A stretch of 64,000 bases of DNA from Marisa cornuarietis. Lineage: Eukaryota > Mollusca > Gastropoda > Architaenioglossa > Ampullariidae. Position 1 is the stretch's first letter, and every line of letters starts with the position of its first letter. Both the position numbers and the translations under genes were made by a program. Location: positions 4,522,001 through 4,586,000 of the forward strand of contig SMMW01000576.1 of NCBI GenBank assembly GCA_004794655.1, given 5' to 3'. The notes beneath the pieces were generated by a model that was not told where the DNA came from, ran no database searches, and worked only from the letters and a program-made list of their open reading frames with translations. Shown here one piece after another: positions 55,433 through 64,000 of this stretch.

Positions 55433-55613
55433 GATGATGATGATGATTTATAGAAGGCAGAATTCGTTACTTTGTAAAGGACTAAGCTACTAAAGATCCA
55501 ATGTAAGGCGAGCAAGATCAGAAAAAAATGTTCCTTATCCACTTACCTTTGCATGATCTTTCTATGAAGGTGAGAAGAACAACCATTCTCGTGATAAGAC
55601 CTATGAAGAGCAT
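44874..55613 (-). CDS. Secreted C-type lectin / four TSP1 / PAN-like protein (8 exons)
   Basis: Assembled from eight exons joined in consistent phase, about 509 residues. Order: signal peptide (1-21), CTLD (about 23-160), four thrombospondin type-1 repeats (165-382) and a C-terminal PAN/apple-like domain (about 383-509), ending TGA at 44876-44874. With no membrane segment it is probably secreted. CTLDs bind sugars or proteins, TSP1 repeats bind matrix glycans and PAN domains bind proteins or sugars, so an adhesive or immune-recognition role is possible; this is inference. I do not recognise the combination as a named family. The ATG at 55613 has A at -3. Gene 1 starts about 8.3 kb downstream in the same orientation. 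Confidence 0.88.
45423..45478 (+). repeat. Dispersed repeat piece, relative of 1985-2065
   Basis: TATATATCGCTGTTCCCAAA ... ACACAGCTTTACAAA has the layout of the element at 1985-2065 but is diverged. In intron 7 of the lectin gene. Confidence 0.35.
45668..45829 (-). CDS. Lectin-TSP1-PAN gene exon 7: TSP1 repeat 4
   Basis: [17 protein letters not shown], then TRTRSC. Two neighbouring acceptors (...ACAG and ...CAGCAG) both keep phase, so the first residue may vary by one codon. Donor GTCAGA (weak). Confidence 0.86.
45934..45967. repeat. (CG)n(CA)n microsatellite
   Basis: Short CG run joined to a CA run, intron 6 of the lectin gene. Confidence 0.95.
46055..46204 (-). CDS. Lectin-TSP1-PAN gene exon 6: TSP1 repeat 3
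   Basis: [18 protein letters not shown], then TRQRSC and DHCTG. WxxWxxW motif intact. 150 bp, phase 1. Confidence 0.9.
46872..47033 (-). CDS. Lectin-TSP1-PAN gene exon 5: TSP1 repeat 2
   Basis: [17 protein letters not shown], then LRSRSC and a C-terminal QSCPG. Typical TSP1 module of 162 bp. The 3 kb intron before it shows no further exon. Confidence 0.9.
48733..48897. repeat. 33-bp minisatellite, five copies
   Basis: Unit about AAGTATAATACAGACGAGTG plus TAGCCTTGAAGAT. Five copies in a row with few differences and one 30-bp variant. It is open in several frames only because its period is divisible by three. Confidence 0.92.
49003..49090. repeat. (GAAA)n microsatellite
   Basis: About 22 near-perfect GAAA units. 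Confidence 0.98.
50083..50265 (-). CDS. Lectin-TSP1-PAN gene exon 4: TSP1 repeat 1
   Basis: [17 protein letters not shown], then TRSRNC. WxxW tryptophans (C-mannosylation sites) and CSVTCG (glycan-binding, as in thrombospondin) are intact. Phase 1 on both sides, donor GTAGGG. Confidence 0.9.
51051..51135. repeat. (CT)n(CA)n microsatellite, intron 3 of lectin gene
   Basis: CT run followed by interrupted CA runs; GU-rich in the transcript, about 50 bases after the exon 3 donor. Confidence 0.97.
51185..51420 (-). CDS. Lectin-TSP1-PAN gene exon 3: CTLD, second half
   Basis: [19 protein letters not shown], then RGCVSV ... YLRNCS and YAYVCEV. The calcium/sugar motifs EPN or QPD and WND are absent, so calcium-dependent sugar binding is unlikely by the usual site. 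Phase 2 in, phase 1 out. Confidence 0.9.
51523..51568. repeat. (GT)n microsatellite, intron 2 of lectin gene
   Basis: About 23 GT units on plus; (AC)n in the transcript, about 100 bases before the exon 3 acceptor. Confidence 0.98.
51759..51806. repeat. (AC)n microsatellite at donor of lectin exon 2
   Basis: 24 AC units on plus; (GU)n in the transcript, starting three bases after the donor GT. Confidence 0.98.
51810..51996 (-). CDS. Lectin-TSP1-PAN gene exon 2: CTLD, first half
   Basis: [17 protein letters not shown], then [16 protein letters not shown] and a [11 protein letters not shown] helix: the standard CTLD start (long form with an extra N-terminal cysteine pair). Its donor is GTAGTGTGTG, inside a (GT)n tract. 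Confidence 0.9.
51997..55546. other. Intron 1 of the lectin-TSP1-PAN gene
   Basis: 3.5 kb, AT-rich. Contains the GAT microsatellite boundary at its upstream end. No exon or recognised element; open frames near 52527-52854 and 53354-53674 show no domain. A near-duplicate pair around 54667-54725 and 54770-54800 (CTGTCTACATA(A/G)CTGC, CAGCAAAA(T/C)TACC) is present. Confidence 0.55.
55347..55447. repeat. (GAT)n microsatellite
   Basis: About 30 GAT units with two small interruptions, 100 bp downstream of the signal-peptide exon, in intron 1. Confidence 0.98.
55547..55613 (-). CDS. Lectin-TSP1-PAN gene exon 1: signal peptide
   Basis: [16 protein letters not shown] gives a short hydrophobic core, then ERSCKG at a phase 1 GTAAGT donor that matches the phase of the CTLD exon. 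The following intron is 3.5 kb. Confidence 0.75.
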
Positions 55614-56170
55614 CGTGCCTGCTCCGCTCGCTCGCTCGTACCTGAGTTTCGGGGTGGTTAACTTATTGTGTCCACGGTTGCAGAGAGCCAGTGTGCCACT
55701 GGTCATCAAAAGACTATCAGATGTTCTCTTTTTCAGTTGCAAAACTCCACAACATTCACATATGGGAAGCAGATTCCTCAAATCCTTTCCAAACCTTCAG
55801 CCTCCTCCCAACAAAGGAAAGCGAAACAAATGTCCGTCGAAATGTGGATCTCGTGTTGTGTTTAATACCACGGGTTGCTATGGTCATATTCGGGGAGTGA
55901 GTGGATCATACACATCCTGATCACAATTGTGTTCGTGGGACTAGCATGCTTCGCCAAGCTGTACTGACAGGCGTAACTTCCAACCTATCTTCAAATGAGA
56001 CTTGTTTACCTCACTGCACGAGCTGTGCTCGCCGAGTGCCTGGAGCTGGCGCTGGAGACAGTGACCAGAAGGCAGCGGAGGCTCCATTAGGAGCTGTCCA
56101 CGCCACGTCCGCCATTCGATCTGCCGTTCAACTCCTGCTGTTTTTCTGTTGTTTTTTGTTTTTGTTTTTG

Positions 56171-56201
<31 letters not shown>

Positions 56202-57339
56202 TGAGGTGGGTGGGCTTTTGTTTTCTTGCCAACTCGAAATGATGTGGTAAAGGAGAGGGGAGGGGGATGTCGGCACGAACTATGCGCGTTTTCTCTGTCG
56301 GTTCCCAGTGTCTCGGGGCAACCAGATCCGCCAATCAAAACAGCTGTTACAAACGCACGAGACGCCACGCTGCTGGATAACGGTGAGCACTTCTGCACTT
56401 AACACTTTTGACGAAATTTGCTGGTGTCTGCATGGTGTGCAGCTGAGCTGAAATAATTTATAGCCTGCCCTCGCTTGTCGTCATGCACCTTTCAGGTGTG
56501 AATGTGTGGTGACCTGAGAATCCTTTTCCGCTGTTTGAGCACTCATTGTAACGACTGATTAACATTATTGTGAATGTTCATTGCTGGCTCTTGGAGTGAA
56601 GGAAGAGATAAATATTCCTGTGTTGCTAACATCTATGCAACTCTTTTTTTCTCGTCCACTCCCTCTACCTCTCTCTTTCTCTGCCATTTGTTTGTTTTCT
56701 CTCTCTCTCTCTCTCTCATCGGATCGTCTCAAATTACGAAGTTGTCCATATTTGTTCTGTATGGTACCTGTCCGTTGTAACTTCTTCTCTGTATTATTAA
56801 TTCATTTTGAGCCAGTCGAAACAAATATTTCCATGGTGGGGAGCGAACAGTGTGGATTTTGTTAGGTTTCACCCACCTTCCCGCCATATACATCGCTCTA
56901 TCATATATTGATATTGATCTTGTGGCGGTATTTGCTTTCATACTTTACCATTATTTATGAGTTTCTTAGTAGCTCTCTGCTCCCTTTTGTTCTTTTTCTT
57001 TGTCCCTTCTTTTCTCCTTCGCACTTTGTAAACTTTCTCAGTCTCGTATTTCTTTCCTTTTGTTTTTAAAACAGATAATACCATACATTTGTTTTAAAAT
57101 CACACTTGTTCCTCACGAATGAAGATTCGAATAAGAACAAAACTCATGACAATACTACTAAAGAAATAAATGAATATAAGAAACAAAGCTTAGCCGACCG
57201 GAAGAGAGACAGAGAAAGTAAGAAATAAATATTTGCGGAAGAAAGGTCAACATCTTAATGAAATGCATTTAACTGGAGCGCGCCATAGACTTTCAGATAT
57301 TATAACTGACAAGGGGCGCTGCTGCCGAAAACAGTTTCG

Positions 57340-57480
57340 TGTTAGAAACCACACTCTTTCCATAACTCTATATGGGGCCAGATACCCACTCCTGGGTCAA
57401 CTGAGGGAAACTGGTTGTGCCACTCTCGGGGATCGAATCCAGGTTCGGACGTCAGCGCTCTAAAACCACCCGGCTATGTG
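57340..57480 (-). repeat. tRNA-derived SINE copy with A and B boxes
   Basis: On the minus strand: AGCCGGGTGGTTTTAGAGCG (A-box-like), then GGATTCGATCCCCGAG (good B box), then AGTGGGTATCTGGCCCCATA. The tRNA-like head runs about 57480-57424. Confidence 0.75.
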
Positions 57481-57555
57481 CTTTTCCACGCAGAGAAAGA
57501 TTTGCATAAAGTAAAGGTAAAAATCTCATCGTCTCCTGGTCGTAGGAGGGGTGGT

Positions 57556-57857
57556 CCAGGGGCTGTAGTTATGAAGCAAGAGAAAGTCGTTTGCCCAGCG
57601 CAAAATTTGGAACGCAAGGGAAAATGTCTTGTTTCCGAAGTTACATTGCGGTGTCCAGAACCCTCGAACACTATTTCATGTTTCTTTGCCCCAGGACACC
57701 TTTACCACCGCTTTATAACTACAGCTTTGGGAGTAAAACAAAATCTGAAAGATCTGGACACCGCTTTAAAATTTTGGAAATTAGACGTTTGTGCTTTAGT
57801 TCTCCATGTTGCACCAGGGCAACGACTGACCCTTGCTTCATAATTACCGGCCCCTGG
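57556..57857. mobile_element. Foldback (palindromic) element with nested inverted copy
   Basis: Left end CCAGGGGCTGTAGTTATGAA, right end reverse-complemented CCAGGGGCCGGTAATTATGA, with AAGCAAG and GCGGTGTCCAGA also shared between arms. A third inverted copy (GCTTTATAACTACAGC) lies near 57711-57727. About 302 bp, non-coding. Confidence 0.8.
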
Positions 57858-59979
57858 GCGCTAGATACGAAGCGTAATCTTGACCCTCCAACACCTTTTT
57901 CTTCTTAGTGAGTGGAGCAGAGGGACCTGTATGTATTCTTTCTCATGTTACCTCTTCCTACCTGCCAGATATTTCCTTTCTATCTGTACACGTGTTTCCT
58001 CGTCTTACTTCTTATCGTCGACGTCGTGACTTTGTCCTCATAATATTTTGCAAAGGAAGAACCATATGTTCTATTTTTCTATTTTAAAAACCGTTTTTTA
58101 TTTTTTCATGCCTAGTCTATGCTCTCTCAACTTATCTTCTTGCTTATAGGCAAAATTAACAGTGTGGTCGCCCTTAATTTTTATGAAAAATCGGGTATTA
58201 CGGTTAGTGGTACGCATGAGAGTGGACAGGGAGTGGTTTCCAGGCAAACGCTCGAGCGATTGTTGAACCTGGAACTGTGCGAAGTCAAGCATGCAGATCG
58301 CAGGTCGAGGAGCCTTCCATTGAATATATACCTGTTCTATGATTGTCTATGTTTTCTATGAAGGTTTATTAGTATAATTTAACAGGCTAATACTGTCCAA
58401 GTGGGCAACTGATTTCTTCTAAGAAGGTTTTGTCTGTATTATTCAATCGTTTCATGTTGTGCAATCATGCGTTCATGGCTTAGTGTGTAAATAAAATGCC
58501 CCGATGTCAAATCTGTGCTGATGGTGTTTTGGTGTAAGCTACACGAGTGGTTCTCCCTTATTGGATACACCTGATTGCGCACATACCTGAACAAAGACCT
58601 CGCCATTGTCTGGTAGCTGACCTCAATGGGAAAATTGACTTTTTCTCACATTCATGCAGTCAGCCTTAAAGCCAGCTGCTTAGCAAAGATATATGGAGAA
58701 ACGTGAGTTGAGCAGAGCAAAAATAAGGCTGACAGGGGAATGGTTTCCACAGATGTAGCGGTGATGAACTGTGAACAATTCCAAATCTTCGACCGTAGAC
58801 TGAGGTGGTCTCAGCTGCTCTTCTGGAGTGGAGTCTGTGACCGCCACAACCTCTTCACAGAATGCCGCTACAAATGCTCTCATTAAATACAAAAGGCTTT
58901 GCTTTGATTCTCCCTGGGTCCTTCCCTGACTCCCTCCCTTTGCAACCAGGCAGAACATGAATTTTATGCTTGGGAAGCTCTTGGCAGCACATAAGTAGGG
59001 TGACTCAGAAACCCCAAACTGCGAAAATTTTCGTTGTCGTATGTGACACGTGACAGCAAGCACATTACCGGTTAGGTCTTAGCCTACAACTAATAGAGAC
59101 AGTTGAGAATAATTATTTTAATGAAAGAAAAAAAAAAGTTTCTCGCACCATTTACAATGCTGATTTCTAAAGCAGACTACTGAAGTAAATCTGCATGCTT
59201 ATTTATCCCTCTACACAATTCCACTTGATCGTCTCATAACCTTCCGGAGGCTCTTCTTATAAACATGCAGGGTGCACATTGAGAAAGTTTTAGACTCACA
59301 GCTTGCACCAAGGAACTTCGAATGAAGAGATGATTAAGCACTCACAGTCTTTTCATCGCAAGGAGGGGGGGGGCATGCACATCACAAGCTGTTGTAATCC
59401 AAAGCCAGGTTACATGCGCTGCTCGGACAAAAGTGCACGAACTCAGGTGCATTCACCCTGACGCTGACCTCCTGGCTACACAGAACCCCACTCACCTCTC
59501 GATCGAAATCGTGACTAGACGAGTCATCGGGGTTACAATAAGAGAATGTCGGATCAGGCAGCATCGTTTTAATTCATTTCATTCTGTCGGTAGAATCCAT
59601 ACTTACTATGGAATTAGCACAGATAAAGTATCCCACTTTTACACATTTCAAATTATAATTTGCTCACCCACAACGCCGAAGTCAGGCTCTCACTAAATTG
59701 ATTATATTAACACCATCGATGCATCCTATAACTGTACTTTCAAATGGGTCCAACTTAAAGTACTTTAAGGACGGGCAGTTAAAGCTCCTGTTGACAAGAA
59801 GATTCATGTGGGTTCGGGTTCGGATTTCGACTCTGAAAAACATCTCTCTTAGCATGTAACACGTGTTTACAAGGCTGACCGTCGGTGGGTTTTTTTTTTC
59901 GGGTGTTCATGTTTTTTCTATCCTGTATATTTGTTGCGTTCGTGACTGCTCATTAGCAACAGTCATTCGTGACTTGTGT

Positions 59980-60060
59980 GGCAATGAGATGGCCTTGCGG
60001 ATAAATTATCGAAATTAGGTGCTTGCGCAGAGATATTGGGTACAATCCCATCGAAGAGAG
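59980..60060 (+). repeat. Possible tRNA-like SINE fragment
   Basis: GAGATGGCCTTGCGGATAAA (A-box-like) and GGGTACAATCCC (B-box-like) at suitable distance. Different family from the 57340 copy. Confidence 0.35.
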
Positions 60061-60371
60061 AGGAGTGGAACGTGGAGTTGTGTTCTGTTAATGTTGCCTG
60101 GTGATAGGGATACATTCTTATCTTCTTGGATCCAGCGGTTAAAATTAGGCCTCGTGAAGTCATGTCACTAATTTTGAGGCTCCACCCTGTTTTAGTGTGG
60201 CACATTGGTTGAATGGAGCAAATAATAATTGTGGGAGCACCATACTATGTAAAGAATTACGTCCATCTTAATTCCATGGTGAGCATGGATTCTACAGCGC
60301 AGTAGGGTGCTTCGTCAACCAAGCCTCAGATGAGTAGCATGGATTCCGCCTAATTGCGTCAAGAACAGGAC

Positions 60372-60373
<2 letters not shown>

Positions 60374-60463
<90 letters not shown>
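60374..60463. repeat. (GT)n microsatellite, 45 units
   Basis: Uninterrupted GT run, the longest dinucleotide repeat in the window. Confidence 0.99.
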
Positions 60464-60464
<1 letters not shown>

Positions 60465-61854
60465 TCCCACTTTTACACCTTTTACAAAGCAACTACAACA
60501 GCTGGAATAAAGGGGCTGTAAGTCATTCAAAATTCTTCTTCTTCCTCAATGTTATCAATGTTGCTAAAGTAAATCTCGCTGTTCTCTGTGATTCTACGAG
60601 ATCCACTGGATGCTGTCTTACCATCGTTCCTTTTCATCTGCGTTTCTGTCTATACTGCTCGCAGATCGCGTTTGCAAGTCCGGTCATCGCGTTAAAGGGC
60701 AACGCGAGTGCAATATTTTTGTTAACGATCCTGATAACATTTTATTTTAAAATAATAATTCCCAAAATATGAGTACATAATTACCCTTAATTTTAAAGAT
60801 ATAAGTCTTCAAACATCGGCATTCTCACCTGCCAGAAACCAGAAGAAAATTACTCTCCTATACTGGAGAGCTCAGTTCCGTATAACTAGTACTTGTAACA
60901 GTGAATCCAGCAAATCTATGCATGTCTCCTATTCAGATGAAAATACATCACTCAGATTGTCGTGTTCAAGAAGCGAAATGTTTGAGCAAACTCTTAAGTA
61001 GGGTGTGGGGACAAAGTTTGTTTGCACTGCACGTTTAGACAAGGCTAATCCACTGGCGATTTTAGCCATTATCTATAGAAACTAACTTCATTTGAGTGTT
61101 GGAGAACATTCAGCAATAGCACATTGTGACCTGGTCTGTTTTCTTTTATCAAGGATTGCATCTCTCCTCTTCAAATTCAGCTCATCCAGACAATGCTATT
61201 TAAAAAAAAAAACTACCCTTTCGTCCCTTCCTGTTTTATCGAAAAATCCAGGTGTGATTAAGAGAAAAACGTTGATGTAATATTTCTCTTCGTCATAGAA
61301 TACCACCGGAATATATTTTTTTTACTTTATGCTCCATTTCCAGCGATTTTCGCTGAGCATTCGTGTTGCCCTTTAAACGTTTGTAGAGGGAGAGGGTAGA
61401 GAGTGAAAAATAGAATCACCTAGGTAATCTCCTGGAGCTGATAGAACGATTCGCACCAGTGTTCTCTATATATGGATTCGACTTATAGTGTATCTAAGTA
61501 GAAACCACTTTTAAAAAAAAAATTCTTTCATCGGAAATAATTATTTCATTTCCTGGAGTGTTTCACTTCCGCGCTGTCATCACTGATTTTTTTAACTCTG
61601 ATTTTTTCCCCCGGCGAATGCGCGAGCACACGTCATGTTTGTGTGCCCGTGCGCCTCTCTGTAATATTATTCTCCAGGTATTTAAACTTACTCTTTGTGT
61701 GTCGGTGAGCCCATCGATAACCTCAGAACGTGGGTTTCGCGTGCAGAGGAAAAGCACGCGCTCGTCATTAATGAGAGATAACTGCGTTTGCTTTTTATAT
61801 AAAATCCTCCTCAGATAATGGCCTCGCGTATTCACATTCAAACGCACGAATGCA

Positions 61855-61877
61855 AACACACACACACACACACACAC
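61855..61877. repeat. (CA)n microsatellite
   Basis: About 11 CA units. Confidence 0.95.
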
Positions 61878-62498
61878 GCATTTCGACTTCTTTATTGTAC
61901 CAGGACACGTATTTTGATACTGGAATGTGTTGATGCCAAGATTTCAGAATTTAAGCCCCTCCAAACAAGTACAAAGATAGAGGACATAAGGACATATGAC
62001 CCGCCATCATTATTATCTAGTTTATATGGTCACAACATGTTCCTTTTCACCAGTTTAAATGAGAGAGAGGCACTGGAGTTCAAGAACAGCAGATGAATAA
62101 ATAAGAGCTAACGTCTAAGTTGTTCCATAAATATTATCTATTCACCTGTTCGTAAAAATTTCCAGAAATGAAAACCGTAGCCCTGGCATAATCATAACTT
62201 TATTTTATAAATCATCGTGGTCCCCTTCCCCTCCCTTGCATGCTACGCAATTTATTTAACGAGGTTGCCCACCTACCCACCTCCTTCCGACATCGCCGTC
62301 ATCATGTCCAGCTATCGACGGCGCGTCTTTTCTACTGGCAAAGAATTATTTCTTGTGGACCACTGCACTACAGCAATCGATACAAACATAAAGGTGCTTC
62401 CTGCTTAACGTTCTTCCTGCTTTTTAAACATGTTCAATCTCCGAATGGATAAAAGCTTAAGAGCTTTCAAGGTTCATTTCGAAATGCGAAACTGCTTT

Positions 62499-62560
62499 GT
62501 GTGTGTGTGTGTGAGTGAGTGACTGAGTGAGTGAGAGAGTGTGTGTGTGTTGTGTGTGCT
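62499..62560. repeat. GT/GA-rich simple repeat
   Basis: GT run, GAGT units, then GT again. Confidence 0.93.
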
Positions 62561-63779
62561 TGTTTTACTGTCCAAATTCTGGTACAGCTTATGACCGCCA
62601 CTGAAGAGCCCAAAGAACAAAAAGGTTTTCACTTATACAATGCATTAATAAACTTCCCCGTCTCTTTCATCTTGCGGGTATTGAGAAACTTTGTAGGCCT
62701 GTACGCGACTTATATCAGGGTGTCTGGATGAGAAAGTTTATTCCGTTTACTCCTAGTTCTTAAAGACGTATTGATCCTCACCCCCGGGTGTCTGCAGCAC
62801 ATGAGTAGTGAACATGAGTAGCAACGTGCTCAGGAAGAGAAAGGCCACAGTCAACTGTGCAAATCCACGGTTTGCCTTGGTGAAGGCCGCAACAGAAATG
62901 CAGCAAGGGACATCTTGACTCAGCATAAAAATTAGAAAAACGTTTTATGAAAGAAAGAAAAATAATTAACGAGATTCTACGTTATCGTTGTTTGAAATGC
63001 GCTATTATTTCTGATGTAACTGAGAATTATAAAATGCATTTTGTGGCCACTGCGATGAGGGGGTAGATTTTCTACATTCATTCTCCTCACAAGTTGACAT
63101 CATCCTGGGAAAGCAATGTGTAGCGAAGTGGGGGCAGCCTGCCCACGTCATGGCTCACTGGGAACAGTGCCGACAGTTATTCAGGGCTGAACAGTGTATT
63201 TCATGTCACTGACCCAGGACTAAAGAGGCCCTAAATAATGGAAATAACGACACCATGTTTCTGTTTTCTGTGTCCCTCTCGTTTGCTCCTCCAGTTCCCA
63301 TACCAAACCCTTTTGTTTCGTGAAATACACGACCTCCAGACTTCATACCATCATGGAGTGAGTACATGAAGTTCCTCATCCCTTAACGTCGATCTTTCTA
63401 CATGTGACGTTTATGTACACAACACTTCAGTCGCTTCAGACAGAAAATACGATCTCTCAAAGTGCCTCAAGCCCACTTGTCTGCAGAATATCTCCTCATC
63501 GGACTTCGTTGTACCCAGGATGGAAGTAACGGCGTAAAACCATTCAAATACTTTCTTCTGTCGCTCCGATTAAGCTCCCAGTTCCCCTTCCCCAATCCCT
63601 AACCGGCGTCGCGTTTCTGGCCACACCTGCTTTGTCTTCAGGATGTTGTCACAAGGCGACTTTTTGTCCGCCGCCATGAAATGAATGAATACCTGTCAAC
63701 AGAGTACAGGCTTCACCTGAAATTTTGTAGAGGTATGGACTTTTGGGGGGGAGGAGGGGGCAAAGATAATACCGAGCTT

Positions 63780-63945
63780 CCTCGAAAATAAGACCTAATC
63801 CAAAATAAGCTCTGGAATGATTTTTCGGGATGTTCGTGATATAAGCCCTACCTTAAATGTAAGCCGTAGTTAAGATCGTCAGCCAGACGGACGAATTTCA
63901 TTAGTCCGTTGAAACACACGACGGACGTTTTGATTTACAAAGTTA
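63780..63945 (+). mobile_element. DNA-transposon-like fragment with AATAAG(A/C)CCTA subrepeats
   Basis: Contains AAAATAAGACCTAA, AAAATAAGCTCTGG, ATATAAGCCCTACC and a degenerate TGTAAGCCGTAG, then AGTTAAGATCGTCAGCCAGA. This layout resembles end sequences of a widespread animal DNA-transposon family; I cannot name it surely. Confidence 0.45.
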
Positions 63946-64000
63946 TTATATTGAAATATAAATAATATTATGACTCTAATGCTTAAAATAAATGATAATA

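Larger units (their letters stand above)
55614..64000. other. Upstream intergenic region
   Basis: 8.4 kb, presumed to contain the lectin-gene promoter at its low end. No coding exon recognised. Holds poly-T/TTTG-rich stretch 56140-56205, a SINE, a foldback element, microsatellites and a DNA-transposon-like fragment near the window end. Confidence 0.5.

Noticed and set aside
57424..57480. True tRNA gene
   Set aside because: Has A- and B-box-like motifs but no clover-leaf stems, and it shares sequence with another dispersed copy; SINE head instead.
58680..59063. 127-codon minus-strand open frame
   Set aside because: No recognisable domain and no splice-linked neighbours; possibly a piece of a mobile element, but not supportable.

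Overview
The window is animal (metazoan) genomic DNA. It has compact, extracellular-module-rich genes split by GT-AG introns, many dinucleotide microsatellites, tRNA-like SINE pieces, a hAT DNA transposon and palindromic foldback repeats. The repeat style and the CTLD/TSP1/PAN domain mix suggest a lophotrochozoan, most likely a mollusc and perhaps a gastropod. That placement is inference. No rRNA, convincing tRNA, CRISPR or prokaryotic features were seen.

Two protein-coding genes can be assembled, both on the minus strand. Gene 1 (36619 down to 313) is a complete-looking orthologue of SVEP1/polydom, modelled here as 38 coding exons and about 3,840 residues. Its module order matches vertebrate SVEP1: signal peptide, VWA, cysteine-rich EGF-like, GCC2/GCC3, three sushi (CCP), two HYR, sushi, a linker with no named domain, three GCC2/GCC3, six EGF, pentraxin, about 37 sushi and three EGF. 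One exon of 4.36 kb carries 24 whole sushi modules plus half of another. The last EGF exon (410-313) ends in a stop codon that overlaps a good splice-donor consensus. One junction in the poorly conserved linker (exons 12/13) does not keep frame in my model.

Gene 2 (55613 down to 44874) lies upstream in the same orientation. Eight exons give about 509 residues: signal peptide, a C-type lectin domain lacking the usual calcium/sugar motifs, four thrombospondin type-1 repeats and a C-terminal PAN/apple-like domain. It is probably secreted. I do not recognise it as a named family.

The rest is intron and intergenic DNA (36620-44873 and 55614-64000) with repeats: a 1.1 kb hAT element with terminal inverted repeats and an 8-bp target duplication, two foldback elements, tRNA-like SINEs, several minisatellites and about fifteen microsatellites. 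Two short introns carry complementary GU- and AC-rich tracts close to their splice sites. They could fold into long hairpins, which is the most interesting unexplained structure here.
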